In this document: in pieces, positions 8,833 through 19,325 of the stretch
Layout of the letters: every line of letters begins with the position of its first letter
Numbering within the stretch: position 1 is the first letter of the stretch
Notes under the pieces: model-generated
Told to the model about the DNA's origin: nothing
Database searches by the model: none
What the model saw: only the letters and a program-made list of their open reading frames with translations
Assembly: GCF_021556615.1 (NCBI RefSeq)
Contig: NZ_JAKGGD010000002.1
Location: forward strand, 434,001-498,000
Length of the DNA stretch: 64,000 nt
From: Paracoccus salsus
Lineage (GTDB): Bacteria; Pseudomonadota; Alphaproteobacteria; Rhodobacterales; Rhodobacteraceae
Reading direction: 5' to 3'
Translations under genes and position numbers: made by a program

Positions 8833-9144
8833 ATGAAGCTTTCCCCTCGCGAACGCGAAAAGCTGCTGATCTCGGTCGCCGCGATGGTCGCGCGCGGCCG
8901 GTTGGGCCGCGGCGTCAGGCTGAACCATCCCGAGGCAATCGCGCTGATCACGGATTTCGTCGTCGAGGGGGCACGCGACGGCCGCAGCGTGGCCGACCTG
9001 ATGCAGGCGGGCGCCCATGTCATCACCGCCGGTCAGTGCATGCCGGGGGTGCCCGAGATGATCGACTCCGTCCAGGTCGAGGCGACCTTTCCCGACGGCA
9101 CCAAGCTGGTCACCGTTCACCACCCCATCCGCGAGGAGGCCTGA
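8833..9144 (+). CDS. ureA: urease subunit gamma
   Basis: The 103-residue small structural subunit of urease opens [14 protein letters not shown] and contains the conserved [16 protein letters not shown] and [12 protein letters not shown] blocks. With UreB and UreC it forms the alpha-beta-gamma trimer that hydrolyses urea to ammonia and carbamate in the cytoplasm. The length is close to the usual 100 residues. It starts one base after the ureD stop, so translation is probably coupled. Confidence 0.97.
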   Translation: MKLSPREREKLLISVAAMVARGRLGRGVRLNHPEAIALITDFVVEGARDGRSVADLMQAGAHVITAGQCMPGVPEMIDSVQVEATFPDGTKLVTVHHPIREEA

Positions 9145-9145
9145 C

Positions 9146-9322
9146 ATGAACAAGCTTACCATTCTCGTGGCCGCGCTGCCCGCCACGGCGCTGGCGCATG
9201 CCGGCGATCACGGTCAGGCAGGCGCGTTCCATGTGCTGACCGCACCCGATCACCGGGCCGTTGCCGCCCTGGTCGCGGCGCTGATGGTCTGCGTCTGGAT
9301 CTGGCAACGGGGCAGGTCATGA
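9146..9322 (+). CDS. 58-residue membrane protein with HX5DH motif, inside urease operon
   Basis: A small open frame lies exactly between ureA and ureB: its ATG is one base after the ureA stop, and its TGA overlaps the ureB ATG (ATGA). The protein has a signal-like N-terminus ([17 protein letters not shown], possibly cleaved before HAGDHG), a His-rich linker with HVLTAPDH, and one C-terminal helix ([15 protein letters not shown]). HVLTAPDH is an exact HX5DH, the nickel-site motif in helix 1 of HupE/UreJ nickel permeases, but the rest of such a permease is absent. It may bind nickel at the envelope for urease. The translational coupling argues that it is real; the function is an inference. Confidence 0.75.
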   Translation: MNKLTILVAALPATALAHAGDHGQAGAFHVLTAPDHRAVAALVAALMVCVWIWQRGRS

Positions 9323-9624
9323 TTCCCGGCGAAGTTTTCCCGGCCGACGGCCGGATCACCCTCAACCAGGGCCGCGAGCCGGTCACGATCCTGGTCGCCA
9401 ATACCGGCGACCGCCCGATCCAGGTCGGCAGCCATTATCACTTCGCCGAGACGAACCCGGCGCTGGACTTCGATCGCCGGGCCGCGCGTGGCATGCGCCT
9501 GTCGATCCCCGCGGGGACCGCCGTGCGCTTCGAGCCCGGCCAGTCGCGCGAGGTGCGGCTGATCCCCTATGCCGGCAACCGCGTGGTGCAGGGCTTTCGC
9601 AAAGACATCATGGGGGCGCTGTAA
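9319..9624 (+). CDS. ureB: urease subunit beta
   Basis: The 101-residue beta subunit opens MIPGEVFP and has the conserved [19 protein letters not shown] stretch and the [13 protein letters not shown]...G motif. It packs against UreC in the urease trimer. Its ATG overlaps the stop of the 58-residue protein by four bases, and it ends one base before ureC, so the block is translationally coupled. Confidence 0.97.
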   Translation: MIPGEVFPADGRITLNQGREPVTILVANTGDRPIQVGSHYHFAETNPALDFDRRAARGMRLSIPAGTAVRFEPGQSREVRLIPYAGNRVVQGFRKDIMGAL

Positions 9625-9625
9625 C

Positions 9626-11314
<1,689 letters not shown>

Positions 11315-11327
11315 GGCAGGACCTGAC

Positions 11328-11837
11328 ATGACTGCAACCGCTCATACCATCACCCGGAACGCGCCCGCGCCCTTTGACGGCGAGGTGGCGCTGGATTACG
11401 AAGGCCGCCTGCTGCGCCGCAAGCGGCTGACCTGCGCGCGCGGCGATTTCCTCGTGGATCTGCCCGAGGTCACCAGCCTCGAGGATGGCGACGTCTTCGC
11501 GCTGTCCGACGGCCGCCAGATCGTCGTGCGCGCCGCCCCTGAACCGGTGCTGGTCGTTCGCGGCCACCTGGCGCGACTGGCCTGGCATATCGGCAACCGA
11601 CACACTCCCTGCCGGATCGAGGCCGACCGGCTGATTATTCGCCAGGATCATGTGCTGGAGGCGATGCTGAAGAAGCTGGGCGCCCAGATCGCCCATGCCG
11701 AGATGCCCTTCCGCCCCGAGGGCGGCGCCTATGGTCACGGTCGCACCTTCGGCCATGACCACGGCCCCGACCACACGCACCACCACACGCACCACCACCA
11801 TCGCCACCATGGTCATGACCACAGCGAACACGCCTGA
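11328..11837 (+). CDS. ureE: urease accessory nickel chaperone UreE
   Basis: The 169-residue metallochaperone has an N-terminal UreE domain (LRRKRLTCARGDFLVDLP near residue 30), a central metal-binding domain with GNRHTPCRIE near 88, and a very His-rich tail (about 16 His in the last 35 residues) that can bind several nickel ions. It passes nickel to UreG. The last 23 bases overlap the start of ureF, so the His-rich tail and the UreF N-terminus share DNA in different frames. Confidence 0.95.
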   Translation: MTATAHTITRNAPAPFDGEVALDYEGRLLRRKRLTCARGDFLVDLPEVTSLEDGDVFALSDGRQIVVRAAPEPVLVVRGHLARLAWHIGNRHTPCRIEADRLIIRQDHVLEAMLKKLGAQIAHAEMPFRPEGGAYGHGRTFGHDHGPDHTHHHTHHHHRHHGHDHSEHA

Positions 11838-12465
11838 GATCGCAAGGCTGCAGCTGGCGCAGTATCTGTCGCCCGCCTTTCCGGTGGGGGGCTTTGCCTG
11901 GTCCCAAGGGTTGGAATGGGCGATGGATCAGGGCGCGGTGACGCGCAGCAGCCTGCCCGCCTGGCTGTCAGACTGGCTGGATCACGGGCAAGGCTGGGGC
12001 GATGCCGTGCTGCTGTCGCTGGCGCTTCGTGCGCGTGCGGACCACGCGGCGCTGGACGATCTGGCCCGCGCCGCCTGCATGAGCAGCCAGCGCCTGACCG
12101 AAACCCTGGAACAGGGCGCGGCCTTTGCCGCCAACATGGCTGCGCTGACAGGCAGGCCCCATAAGCCCGTCGCGCTGCCCATAGCGCTTGGCCGCGCCTG
12201 CGCCGCCCTGCCCTTGCCCGCCCCCGAGGTGATCGCGGCATTCCTTCAGGCGCAGGCCGCGAACCTGATCAGCGCCGCCGTCCGCTTTCTGCCGCTTGGT
12301 CCGGTCGAAGGACAAGGCATGCTGGCCCGAATGCAGCCGCGCATCCTGAGCCGGGCGAACCGCGCCGCAATCGCCTGCGAGGCGGATCTGGCCAGCGCCG
12401 CCTGGGGCGCGGATATCGCTGCCATGCACCACGAAACCATGACCTCAAGGATCTTTCGCTCATGA
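11815..12465 (+). CDS. ureF: urease accessory protein UreF
   Basis: The 216-residue UreF is part of the UreDFG activation complex and is thought to gate GTP hydrolysis by UreG. Family marks are [19 protein letters not shown] near residue 17 and the C-terminal [15 protein letters not shown]. The start is at the ATG at 11815 or the ATG at 11809, both inside the 3' end of ureE. The stop overlaps ureG by four bases (ATGA). Confidence 0.93.
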   Translation: MTTANTPEIARLQLAQYLSPAFPVGGFAWSQGLEWAMDQGAVTRSSLPAWLSDWLDHGQGWGDAVLLSLALRARADHAALDDLARAACMSSQRLTETLEQGAAFAANMAALTGRPHKPVALPIALGRACAALPLPAPEVIAAFLQAQAANLISAAVRFLPLGPVEGQGMLARMQPRILSRANRAAIACEADLASAAWGADIAAMHHETMTSRIFRS

Positions 12466-13085
12466 GCCTCAACGGACCTTTGCGCGTCGGCATCGGCGGC
12501 CCCGTCGGGGCCGGAAAGACCACGCTGACCGAACAGCTTGCCCGCGTGCTGGCGCCCCGGCTGTCGATGGCCGTCATCACCAACGATATCTACACGCGCG
12601 AGGACGCCGAGGCGTTGATGCGCGCGCAGGTCCTGCCCGCCGAACGCATCCGGGGCGTGGAAACCGGCGGGTGCCCGCACACCGCCATTCGCGAGGATGC
12701 CAGCATCAACCTGGCCGCCATCGCAGACCTGACCGCCGCGTTTCCCGATCTGGACCTGGTGCTGATCGAATCGGGCGGTGACAACCTGGCCGCCACGTTC
12801 AGCCCCGAACTGGCCGATCTGACCATCTATGTCATCGACACCGCCGCCGGGCAGGACATCCCTCGCAAGCGTGGTCCGGGTCTTGCGCGGTCCGACCTGC
12901 TGGTCGTCAACAAGACCGACCTCGCGCCGCATGTGGGTGTGGATGTGGCCTTGCTTGAAGCCGACGCGCGACACGCGCGCGCGTCCCGTCCCGTGGTCAT
13001 GGCCGCGCTGCGGCGTGGCGCTGGCGTGCAGGATGTCGTCGCGTTCCTGATCCACCAGGGCGGGCTGCAACTGACCCCGGCGTGA
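12462..13085 (+). CDS. ureG: urease accessory GTPase UreG
   Basis: The 207-residue SIMIBI-class GTPase drives nickel insertion into urease. The P-loop [10 protein letters not shown] is at residues 11-20, the nickel-binding Cys-Pro-His is in [13 protein letters not shown] near 70, and the guanine-specificity [11 protein letters not shown] is near 150. It is the last intact gene of the urease operon; urea-transporter remnants follow directly. Confidence 0.98.
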   Translation: MSLNGPLRVGIGGPVGAGKTTLTEQLARVLAPRLSMAVITNDIYTREDAEALMRAQVLPAERIRGVETGGCPHTAIREDASINLAAIADLTAAFPDLDLVLIESGGDNLAATFSPELADLTIYVIDTAAGQDIPRKRGPGLARSDLLVVNKTDLAPHVGVDVALLEADARHARASRPVVMAALRRGAGVQDVVAFLIHQGGLQLTPA

Positions 13086-13273
13086 TCGTGATGTTGTCCC
13101 GGGCATGTGCGGCACAGCCTGCCTGTGATCGAACCAGCGCCAGGCGGGGCCTCTCGAAATCCGCCCGAAGCCTGTCCAAATGCCTCGGTCCGTCATGTGC
13201 TGCATCTGCGAAGGTCCAGACCTTCCACAAGATCACAACAGGGACACCGGCCATTGCGGCGGGCGAAAGGGTG

Positions 13274-13790
13274 ATGATGACCGGTGCGGCCGCGCTGGCG
13301 AATGGCGCCTCGGCACAGGAGGACGCGCCGATCAAGACCGGTGTGCTGCACTCGCTGTCGGGCAGGATGGCGATTTCCGAGACGACGCGTGAATTGCTGG
13401 CCATCAGCGACGTGAACGCGATCTTCGACTGCTGGACAAGCGTCAGCCGCAAATCGGTGCTGCCGGTCATCGAGGAGCTGAACGGATTGCAGCTCTATCC
13501 CGTGCCGTACTTGGGCGAGGAATCGTCGAAGAACGTCATCCATACCGGCGCCGCGCCCAACCAGCAGCCCATCCCGGCGGTGGACTACATGATGGAGGGT
13601 CTGGGCGTCGAATTCTGGGCGCTTCAGGGCACGGGCTATGTCTGTCCGCGCACCACGAACAACATCCGCGACGCCGATGTGGGCTTCTGAAAGGAGCTGG
13701 CGGCGGCGGGGGTGTCGGCCGATGATATCCCGCTCATGGCCTTCTCGGTCGGCGAAGAGGAACTGGCCGGGCAAGGCATGCGGCATGTTC
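13274..13790 (+). pseudogene. urtA: urtA remnant (urea ABC transporter substrate-binding protein)
   Basis: The frame encodes clear UrtA blocks: APIKTGVLHSLSG, then CWTSVSRKSVLPVIEELNG, then EESSKNVIHTGAAPNQQ, then PRTTNNI. Between AISETT and RELL about 45 residues of the normal protein are missing. A second in-frame gap joins PRTTNNI to a much later segment. A TGA at 13688-13690 stands where the F-Y-KEL tyrosine is expected, and the frame then goes on with IPLMAFSVGEEELAG before homology stops. The periplasmic urea receptor cannot be made. A degraded signal sequence may extend upstream to about 13082. The gene follows ureG in the same direction. Confidence 0.82.
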
Positions 13791-13900
13791 AACACCGAAA
13801 CGAAGGCCTGCGGCAGGTCCGGTCGAACTGCCGATCCGCGTCAGACCGTGGGGCGGGATGCACCGCCCCTCGTTTCCCGAACGCTCGGAACGTTTTCGAC

Positions 13901-14268
13901 GTGACCCATCCGGCCCGCCCGCTGATCGGGCCTGCGCCGGCGCTGTTCCTGCTGTTGCCCGGTCCGCCAGCGACCGCCAACGAGGCGTTGCAAGCCCTGC
14001 TGAACGACAATCCCGAACAGATCGGCAAACCCTCGCGGCGCATGGTCGGGCCGCTGATCGCCCAGATCGCGGCGATCGGGGACGCTGGACGCTGTCGCCG
14101 GTCTTGGCGCCGCCCCTGGCCTTCGCGGTGACCTTCGGCGCCGGCGTTATCCTTTCCCGGCTGGTGATCCGAAACCTGGCGCTTCGGCCGCTGGAACCAC
14201 TGCTGGCGACCTTCGGCGTGTCGATCGCGCGGCAACAGCTGGCCAGGAACATCTTCGGCACGCAGGCA
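13901..14268 (+). pseudogene. urtB: urtB remnant (urea ABC transporter permease)
   Basis: Two pieces of UrtB are left in different frames. The first (13901-14090) has a signal-like stretch and ANEALQALLNDNPEQI..PSRRMVGPLI, matching the UrtB N-terminal extension. The second (14101-14268) has the membrane block LAFAVTFGAG..L.RLVIR....RPLEPLLATFGVS and QLARNIFGTQ. Most of the permease is missing and the two parts are out of frame with each other. At about 14265 the text jumps directly into UrtE. Identification rests on recall of UrtB sequence patterns. Confidence 0.72.
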
Positions 14269-14830
14269 AGCTGCGTGATGGGCAGTAACGGCGTGGGCAA
14301 GACCGCGCTGATGACCCTGTGGCGAGTCGGCCCCCGCGTTCCGGCCGAGAGGTCGGCCTTGAGGGCAGGCCGCTGGGCCGCATCAACGCTCGGCCGATGG
14401 CGCGGCTCGGCGTCGGTTGCGTGCCGCAGGGGCGCGCGATCGTTCCCACGCGGACCGTGCGCGAGAACATGGAGACCGGCTTTGCCCGCCTGCGCCGCGA
14501 CGAACGCCGCATTCCCGACGCGATCTTCGACCGTTGCCCGGTGCTGGCCGAGATGGCGCAGCGACGCGGCGGCGCGGGCTGTTGCTGGACGAACCGGCCG
14601 AGGGAATCCAGCCCGGCATCATCACCCAGATCGGCCGGGTCATCGCCGCGCGGCGCGACCGTGGCGACATGGCGATCGTGCTGGTCGAACAGCTCTTCGG
14701 CTTTGCGTGGCATTTGGGCGACGAATTCCCGGTGCTGGAACGCGGACATGCGGTGCTGCAGGGACAGAAGTCGGACCTGCGACGCGAGGATCCGCATGCA
14801 AGCCTGGCGGGCCACGCCGAGGCGGTCTGA
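14269..14830 (+). pseudogene. urtE: urtE remnant (urea ABC transporter ATP-binding protein), fused behind urtB
   Basis: UrtE text begins at the Walker A region (CVMGSNGVGKTALM), joined directly to UrtB, so the rest of urtB, all of urtC and urtD, and the urtE start are deleted. It goes on in a second frame with GVGCVPQGRAIVPTRTVREN and a third frame with LLLDEPAEGIQPGIITQIGR and GDMAIVLVEQLFGF, ending at 14830. The LSGGQ signature segment between QRRGG and LLLDEP is also missing. At least two frameshifts plus the deletions make it non-functional. Confidence 0.82.
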
Positions 14831-14839
14831 GCCGCGCGA

Positions 14840-15679
14840 TCATCCCGATGCGGTCGCCTCCTTCCTCAGATCCGCCCGCAGCGCCCCGGTGGCGGCAGCA
14901 AGCGCCATCGCCAGCGTCGCGGTCGCGGTCATCGGGCGTGACCCCGCCGCCTCGACCTCGACCAGCGTCAGGGACAGCGCGCTGCTTCCCAGTCGCGCGG
15001 CGACGCCGGGATCGGTGATGGCGACAATCTGAGCCCCATTGCCGCGCGCGGCGGCGCAGACATCCAGCGTTTCCTGCATGGCGGGCGAGAGCGCGATCGC
15101 CAGCACCGCATCGCCCCGGCGCACCGAACCGGCGCCGATGACCTGGCCGAACGCCCCGTGCAACAGGGCCGGGACATCGACCCGTTCGAGGATATAGGCC
15201 GAATGAGCGGCGACGGCAAAGCAGCGCCCAGGCCCGACGACATGAATCAGCCCCGCCCGCGCCAACACCCCCGCCGCGCGGTCGAACCGCGTCGGATCGA
15301 CGGTCTCGAGCATCCTCTCCAGCGACAGCCGACCGGCCTCGACACATTCGGCCAGAAGGGTGACGGGTCGGGCGGTTCCGTGGCGTCTGAGCTGTTCAAG
15401 GCGCTGCGCAATATCGGGCCGGGGCAGCTCGAGCGGGCTACGGTACAGGTCGCGCATCTGGGCATAACCTGAAAATCCCATCGCCTGCGCGAACCGCACC
15501 ACCGCCGATGCGGGCACCCCGGCGCCGCGCGCGAATTCGGCGATCGTCGCCTGGGCCATGCGTGCCTGCTGGGCGGCGGCGTATTCGGCACATTGACGCA
15601 ACCGTCTGGGCAAGCTGGCATGCATCGCCCGGATCCGGGCGATCAGTTCATCCGTGTTGTCCGGTGCTCCACCTTTCAT
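14840..15679 (-). CDS. MurR/RpiR family transcriptional regulator
   Basis: The 279-residue regulator has an N-terminal HTH_6 DNA-binding domain (residues about 10-85, with FARGAGVPASAVVRFAQAMGFSGYAQMRDLYR) and a C-terminal SIS phosphosugar-binding domain (about 125-265, with GPGRCFAVAAHSAYILERV). Members of this family sense sugar phosphates or related ligands and control sugar or amino-sugar catabolism. No sugar genes are near. It converges on the dead urtE gene with nine bases between. The ATG at 15679 is chosen by fit to family length; no strong ribosome site is seen, so the start is uncertain. Confidence 0.85.
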   Translation of the reverse strand: MKGGAPDNTDELIARIRAMHASLPRRLRQCAEYAAAQQARMAQATIAEFARGAGVPASAVVRFAQAMGFSGYAQMRDLYRSPLELPRPDIAQRLEQLRRHGTARPVTLLAECVEAGRLSLERMLETVDPTRFDRAAGVLARAGLIHVVGPGRCFAVAAHSAYILERVDVPALLHGAFGQVIGAGSVRRGDAVLAIALSPAMQETLDVCAAARGNGAQIVAITDPGVAARLGSSALSLTLVEVEAAGSRPMTATATLAMALAAATGALRADLRKEATASG

Positions 15680-15804
15680 GAATCGCACCACTCTGCCGGC
15701 ACCCATGCGAAGTGTGACGCCGGACAGCCGAATGATCCACGAGATTCGACACAACCTATTGGTGAAAACGGATTCTCGAGCGCAGAGCGTGCCGCCCCCC
15801 AGGC

Positions 15805-16257
15805 CTAGCGCTTGCGCTGCCAGCGGCCGCCCTCTTCGGACCAGTATTCGGCGGCGACCCCGGCGGCGGTCAGCAGGCGCCATTGGTCGCGGGCGCGCGC
15901 GACCGCGTCGCCGCTGCCGCCGTCAAAGACGATGCAGGCGCGCTCAAGGCGCGCGACCTCGGCGGCCGCGACCTCGGCGCCGTCCAGCGCCATCAGGCAG
16001 ACGGGGTCATTGCTGGCGAGATCCTGTCCGGCGACGGTCAGCAGGACGGGCTGGCGGGCGTCGTGCGGGCCGCCGGCCAGCCCGTGGGGCAGGAAGCCGT
16101 CGCCGAGCCAAAGCTGCCGGTCCAGCCAATCCATGCGTTCGGGGTCGGCGCCGCGCAGCTCGACCCGCCAGCCTGCCTGAAGGGACTTGCCGATCAGGAT
16201 CGGCAGCAGCGCCTCGGCGGGCTGGCGGGTGAGGTGATAGAACAGCGCGTTGCCCAT
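15805..16257 (-). CDS. holC: DNA polymerase III subunit chi
   Basis: The 150-residue protein fits HolC, which links the clamp-loader to single-strand-binding protein at the replication fork. Family features are FYHL near residue 7, LL..LIGKSL..GWRV near 20, and LDRQLWLGDGFLPHG near 48. It lies downstream of pepA on the same strand, the arrangement common in Proteobacteria. A cluster of 11-base repeats occupies the gap between them. Confidence 0.88.
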   Translation of the reverse strand: MGNALFYHLTRQPAEALLPILIGKSLQAGWRVELRGADPERMDWLDRQLWLGDGFLPHGLAGGPHDARQPVLLTVAGQDLASNDPVCLMALDGAEVAAAEVARLERACIVFDGGSGDAVARARDQWRLLTAAGVAAEYWSEEGGRWQRKR

Positions 16258-16361
16258 CGCAGCCCCTTAGCGCCGCGCAACGGCTGCGTGCGTTGCGTGT
16301 GGCAACACAGCCAAAGCGCAGGTCAGAAGCGCCAGCAAATGCTGTGGTTTCGGCCGCACCG

Positions 16362-16410
16362 CCCGTGCACAGCCCGTGCACAGCGCGTGCACAGCCTGTA
16401 CACCGCGTGC
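16362..16410. repeat. three to four tandem 11-bp units with a GTGCAC core
   Basis: CCCGTGCACAG occurs twice in direct tandem, then CGCGTGCACAG, then CCTGTACAC leading into CGCGTGC. Each unit holds the palindrome GTGCAC or GTACAC and the period is 11 bases, about one helical turn. The block lies in the pepA-holC gap, upstream of holC. It is either a replication-slippage repeat or a phased protein-binding array. Confidence 0.7.
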
Positions 16411-16424
16411 GCGCGTTGCGCGGC

Positions 16425-18032
16425 TCATTCGTCCTCGAACCTGTCGCGCACCAGCCGGTCCAGCGTCATCACGCCCCAGCCGGTCGCCCCCTTGGGCGCC
16501 AGTTCGGTCGCCGAGGGCGGCAGCGCCACGCCGGCGATGTCGATATGCGCCCAGGGCTGATCCTTGCGGATGAAGCGTTGCAGGAACTGCGCCGCGGTGA
16601 TCGCGCCTGCTGCGCGTCCGCCGGTGTTCTTCATGTCGGCGAGGCGCGACTTGATCAGCTTGTCATAGCCCGGCCCCAGCGGCAGCCGCCACGCGCCCTC
16701 TCCCTCGGCGCCCGCGGCCGACAGGATCCCGTCGGCGAGCGCGTCGTCATTGGCAAAGACGCCGGCATTGTCGTGGCCAAGCCCGATGATGACCGCGCCG
16801 GTCAGCGTCGCAAGGTCGATCACCGCGCGCGGATCAAAGCGGGTCTGCGCGTACCACAGAACATCGGCCAGCACGAGGCGGCCCTCGGCGTCGGTGTTGA
16901 TGACCTCGATCGTGTCCCCCTTCATCGAGCGCACGATATCGCCGGGGCGTTGCGCCTTTCCGTCGGGCATGTTCTCGACCAGACCGACCAGACCGACGAC
17001 ATTGGCCTTGGCGCGGCGCAGCGCCAGCGTGCGCATCACGCCCGCCACGACCCCGGCGCCGCCCATGTCCATGGTCATTTCCTCCATGCCGGCGGCGGGC
17101 TTGATCGAGATGCCGCCCGAATCGAACACCACCCCCTTGCCGACCAGCGCCAGCGGCGGCGCATCCTTGGCGCCGCCGTTCCAGCGCATCACCACGACCT
17201 TCGAGGGCGAGGCGCTGCCCTGTCCCACCGCCAGCAGCGCGCGCATGCCCAGCTGGCGCAGTTCGTCCTCGTCCAGCACCTCGACGGTCAGGCCGATTTC
17301 CTCCATCGCCTGCAGCCGGTCGGCGAAATCGGTGGTGGTCAGGATATTGGCGGGCTCGTTGACCAGATCGCGGGTGAAGAACACGCCCTCGGCCACCGCG
17401 GCCGCCGCCTGCGCGGTCTTGGCCAGCGACTCGGGGTCCCTGGCCATGAAGGTGACGCGGGCCTTTTCGGAAACCGGGCCGGCGGCGTCGGCAACGTCAT
17501 CGGCGGCCTCGCCGGGCGTCTGCGCATCGGTCAGGCGCGCGTCGCCCGCCGAGCCCTGCCGCGAGATGCTTTGCGGCGGCGTGGCCGATGCGTCCTCGCG
17601 ATCGGCGCCGTCGGTTTCGGAACTGGTGTGATAGGCCGAGAAGTCATAGGCCCGCAGCGCGATGCCCAGCGCCACCTCGTTGGCGCGCTTGTGCTGTCCG
17701 GCCAGAACCAGCGTATGCAGCTTGCCCAGCCTGGCGCCGATGGCGGCGCCGGCCTTGCGGGCCTGCGCAATCGTGGCATCGGCGGGCAGCGCGACAAGTT
17801 GCAGCGCCTCGGCCAGCATGCCGGCCGGAAAGGCCAGCTCGATCGTATCGCCCGGCTTCAGCGACGATCCGGCTTTCGACCCCAGCGCCCGCTGGACCAC
17901 GTCGCGGGTCGCGCGCGGCAGTCCGGCGGGCAGCCGCCCGCCCGGTGCCACGATCAGCGCCACGCGCCCCTTGTGCCCGGCCAGCTTGTCGGTCGCGGTT
18001 TCGGTGAAGGTGATTTCGACAGGCTGTGTCAT
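16425..18032 (-). CDS. pepA: leucyl aminopeptidase PepA (cytosol aminopeptidase, M17)
   Basis: The 535-residue peptidase removes N-terminal residues using a two-metal site. The catalytic domain has GKGVVFDSGGISIKP near residue 325, MDMGGAG near 345 and the signature NTDAEGRL near 405. It is longer than the usual 480-500 residues because of a low-complexity acidic insert at about residues 137-189, between the N-terminal domain and the catalytic domain. It is divergent from lptF, a neighbour relation that is widely conserved. In some bacteria PepA also binds DNA; nothing here tests that. Confidence 0.95.
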   Translation of the reverse strand: MTQPVEITFTETATDKLAGHKGRVALIVAPGGRLPAGLPRATRDVVQRALGSKAGSSLKPGDTIELAFPAGMLAEALQLVALPADATIAQARKAGAAIGARLGKLHTLVLAGQHKRANEVALGIALRAYDFSAYHTSSETDGADREDASATPPQSISRQGSAGDARLTDAQTPGEAADDVADAAGPVSEKARVTFMARDPESLAKTAQAAAAVAEGVFFTRDLVNEPANILTTTDFADRLQAMEEIGLTVEVLDEDELRQLGMRALLAVGQGSASPSKVVVMRWNGGAKDAPPLALVGKGVVFDSGGISIKPAAGMEEMTMDMGGAGVVAGVMRTLALRRAKANVVGLVGLVENMPDGKAQRPGDIVRSMKGDTIEVINTDAEGRLVLADVLWYAQTRFDPRAVIDLATLTGAVIIGLGHDNAGVFANDDALADGILSAAGAEGEGAWRLPLGPGYDKLIKSRLADMKNTGGRAAGAITAAQFLQRFIRKDQPWAHIDIAGVALPPSATELAPKGATGWGVMTLDRLVRDRFEDE

Positions 18033-18146
18033 GGGATCTCCTCACATCTGATTGCCCGAAACCCTAGACCCGTGCTCGGGCCTTGGCCAGAGCCGCCCTA
18101 GCAGCTAATCAGGTGCGAACGCTTTTCGCAGGACGCCCGACGCGCC

Positions 18147-19325
18147 ATGACCCGGATCGACCGATACATACTCGGCCAGATGCTGACGCTGTTCGGCTTC
18201 TTCGCGCTGGTGCTGGTGTCCGTCTACTGGATCAACCGCGCGGTCAGCCTGTTCGACGACCTGCTGAACGACGGCCAGACCGCGATGGTGGTTCTGGAAT
18301 TCACCGTGCTGACGCTGCCGCTGGTGATCTCGGTCGTGCTGCCGGTCGCGGCCTTTGCGGCCACCGCCTATGGGGCGAACCGGATGGCAAACGAATCCGA
18401 GCTGGTGGCGATGCAGTCAGCGGGGCTGTCGCCGTGGCGGCTGGCGCGGCCGGTGCTGGTCTTCGGTGTGTTCGTGGGGCTGATGGTGGCCGTGCTGGTC
18501 CACGGGCTGGTGCCCATGGCGCGCGCCCGGCTGGCCGAGCGGCAGGCCGAGCTTGCGCAGAACTTCACCGCCCAGTTCCTGCGCCCCGGGACCTTCCGGT
18601 ATCCGACCGACGGCATCACCCTGTTCATCCGCGACGTGGCCACCGACGGCCGTCTGCTGGACCTGTTCATCGAGGACGCGCGCGACCCGGGCGACCAGAC
18701 CACCTATACCGCCCAGGAGGCGCTGGTGGTGCGCAAGGACAGCGGCCCGGTGCTGATCCTGCTGCGCGGCATGGCGCAGAACCTGCGCGGCACGGGCGAC
18801 GCTCCGCGCCTGTCGCTGACACGGTTCGACGAACTCAGCTACGATATCGGCGCGATGATCGGCACCGGCACCCGAGGCGGCCGCGACCTGCGCGACTATG
18901 GCACGCCGCGGCTGCTGCGCCCCGATGCCGAGATGCTGGCCGCGACGGGCGCGCAGGCAGACGATGCCAGGCGCGAGGCGCATGAGCGGATCGCGCAGCC
19001 GCTGCTGGCCCCGATCGCTGCGCTGATCGGTTTCGCGACGCTGCTGATCGGCGGCTATTCGCGCTTTGGCGTCTGGCGGCAGGTGCTGTGGGCGATCCTG
19101 GGGCTGATCGGCGTGCAGTTCCTGACCAACGCCGCGGCGAACGAGGCCGGGCGCGACGCCGCGCTGTGGCCGTTGCTGTATCTGCCGGCGCTGCTTGGTG
19201 CGGGGCTGTGCGTGGTGCTGTTGTGGCTGGCATCGCGGCCGCGCAGGCTGCGCGGCGGCGCGGCGGCCGCGGCCGGTCCCGCCGGTCCCGCCGGTCCTGC
19301 CGGTGCCGAAGGAGCGGTGCCATGA
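18147..19325 (+). CDS. lptF: LPS export ABC transporter permease LptF
   Basis: The 392-residue inner-membrane protein is one of the two permeases of the LptB2FG complex that extracts lipopolysaccharide into the Lpt bridge. It opens MTRIDRYILGQML, has three N-terminal helices (about 10-120), a periplasmic beta-jellyroll (about 125-270), and three C-terminal helices (about 285-370). The extreme C-terminus is an odd GPAGPAGPAG repeat encoded by a GGTCCCGCC-like repeat. It overlaps lptG by four bases (ATGA), so translation is coupled. Confidence 0.93.
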   Translation: MTRIDRYILGQMLTLFGFFALVLVSVYWINRAVSLFDDLLNDGQTAMVVLEFTVLTLPLVISVVLPVAAFAATAYGANRMANESELVAMQSAGLSPWRLARPVLVFGVFVGLMVAVLVHGLVPMARARLAERQAELAQNFTAQFLRPGTFRYPTDGITLFIRDVATDGRLLDLFIEDARDPGDQTTYTAQEALVVRKDSGPVLILLRGMAQNLRGTGDAPRLSLTRFDELSYDIGAMIGTGTRGGRDLRDYGTPRLLRPDAEMLAATGAQADDARREAHERIAQPLLAPIAALIGFATLLIGGYSRFGVWRQVLWAILGLIGVQFLTNAAANEAGRDAALWPLLYLPALLGAGLCVVLLWLASRPRRLRGGAAAAAGPAGPAGPAGAEGAVP

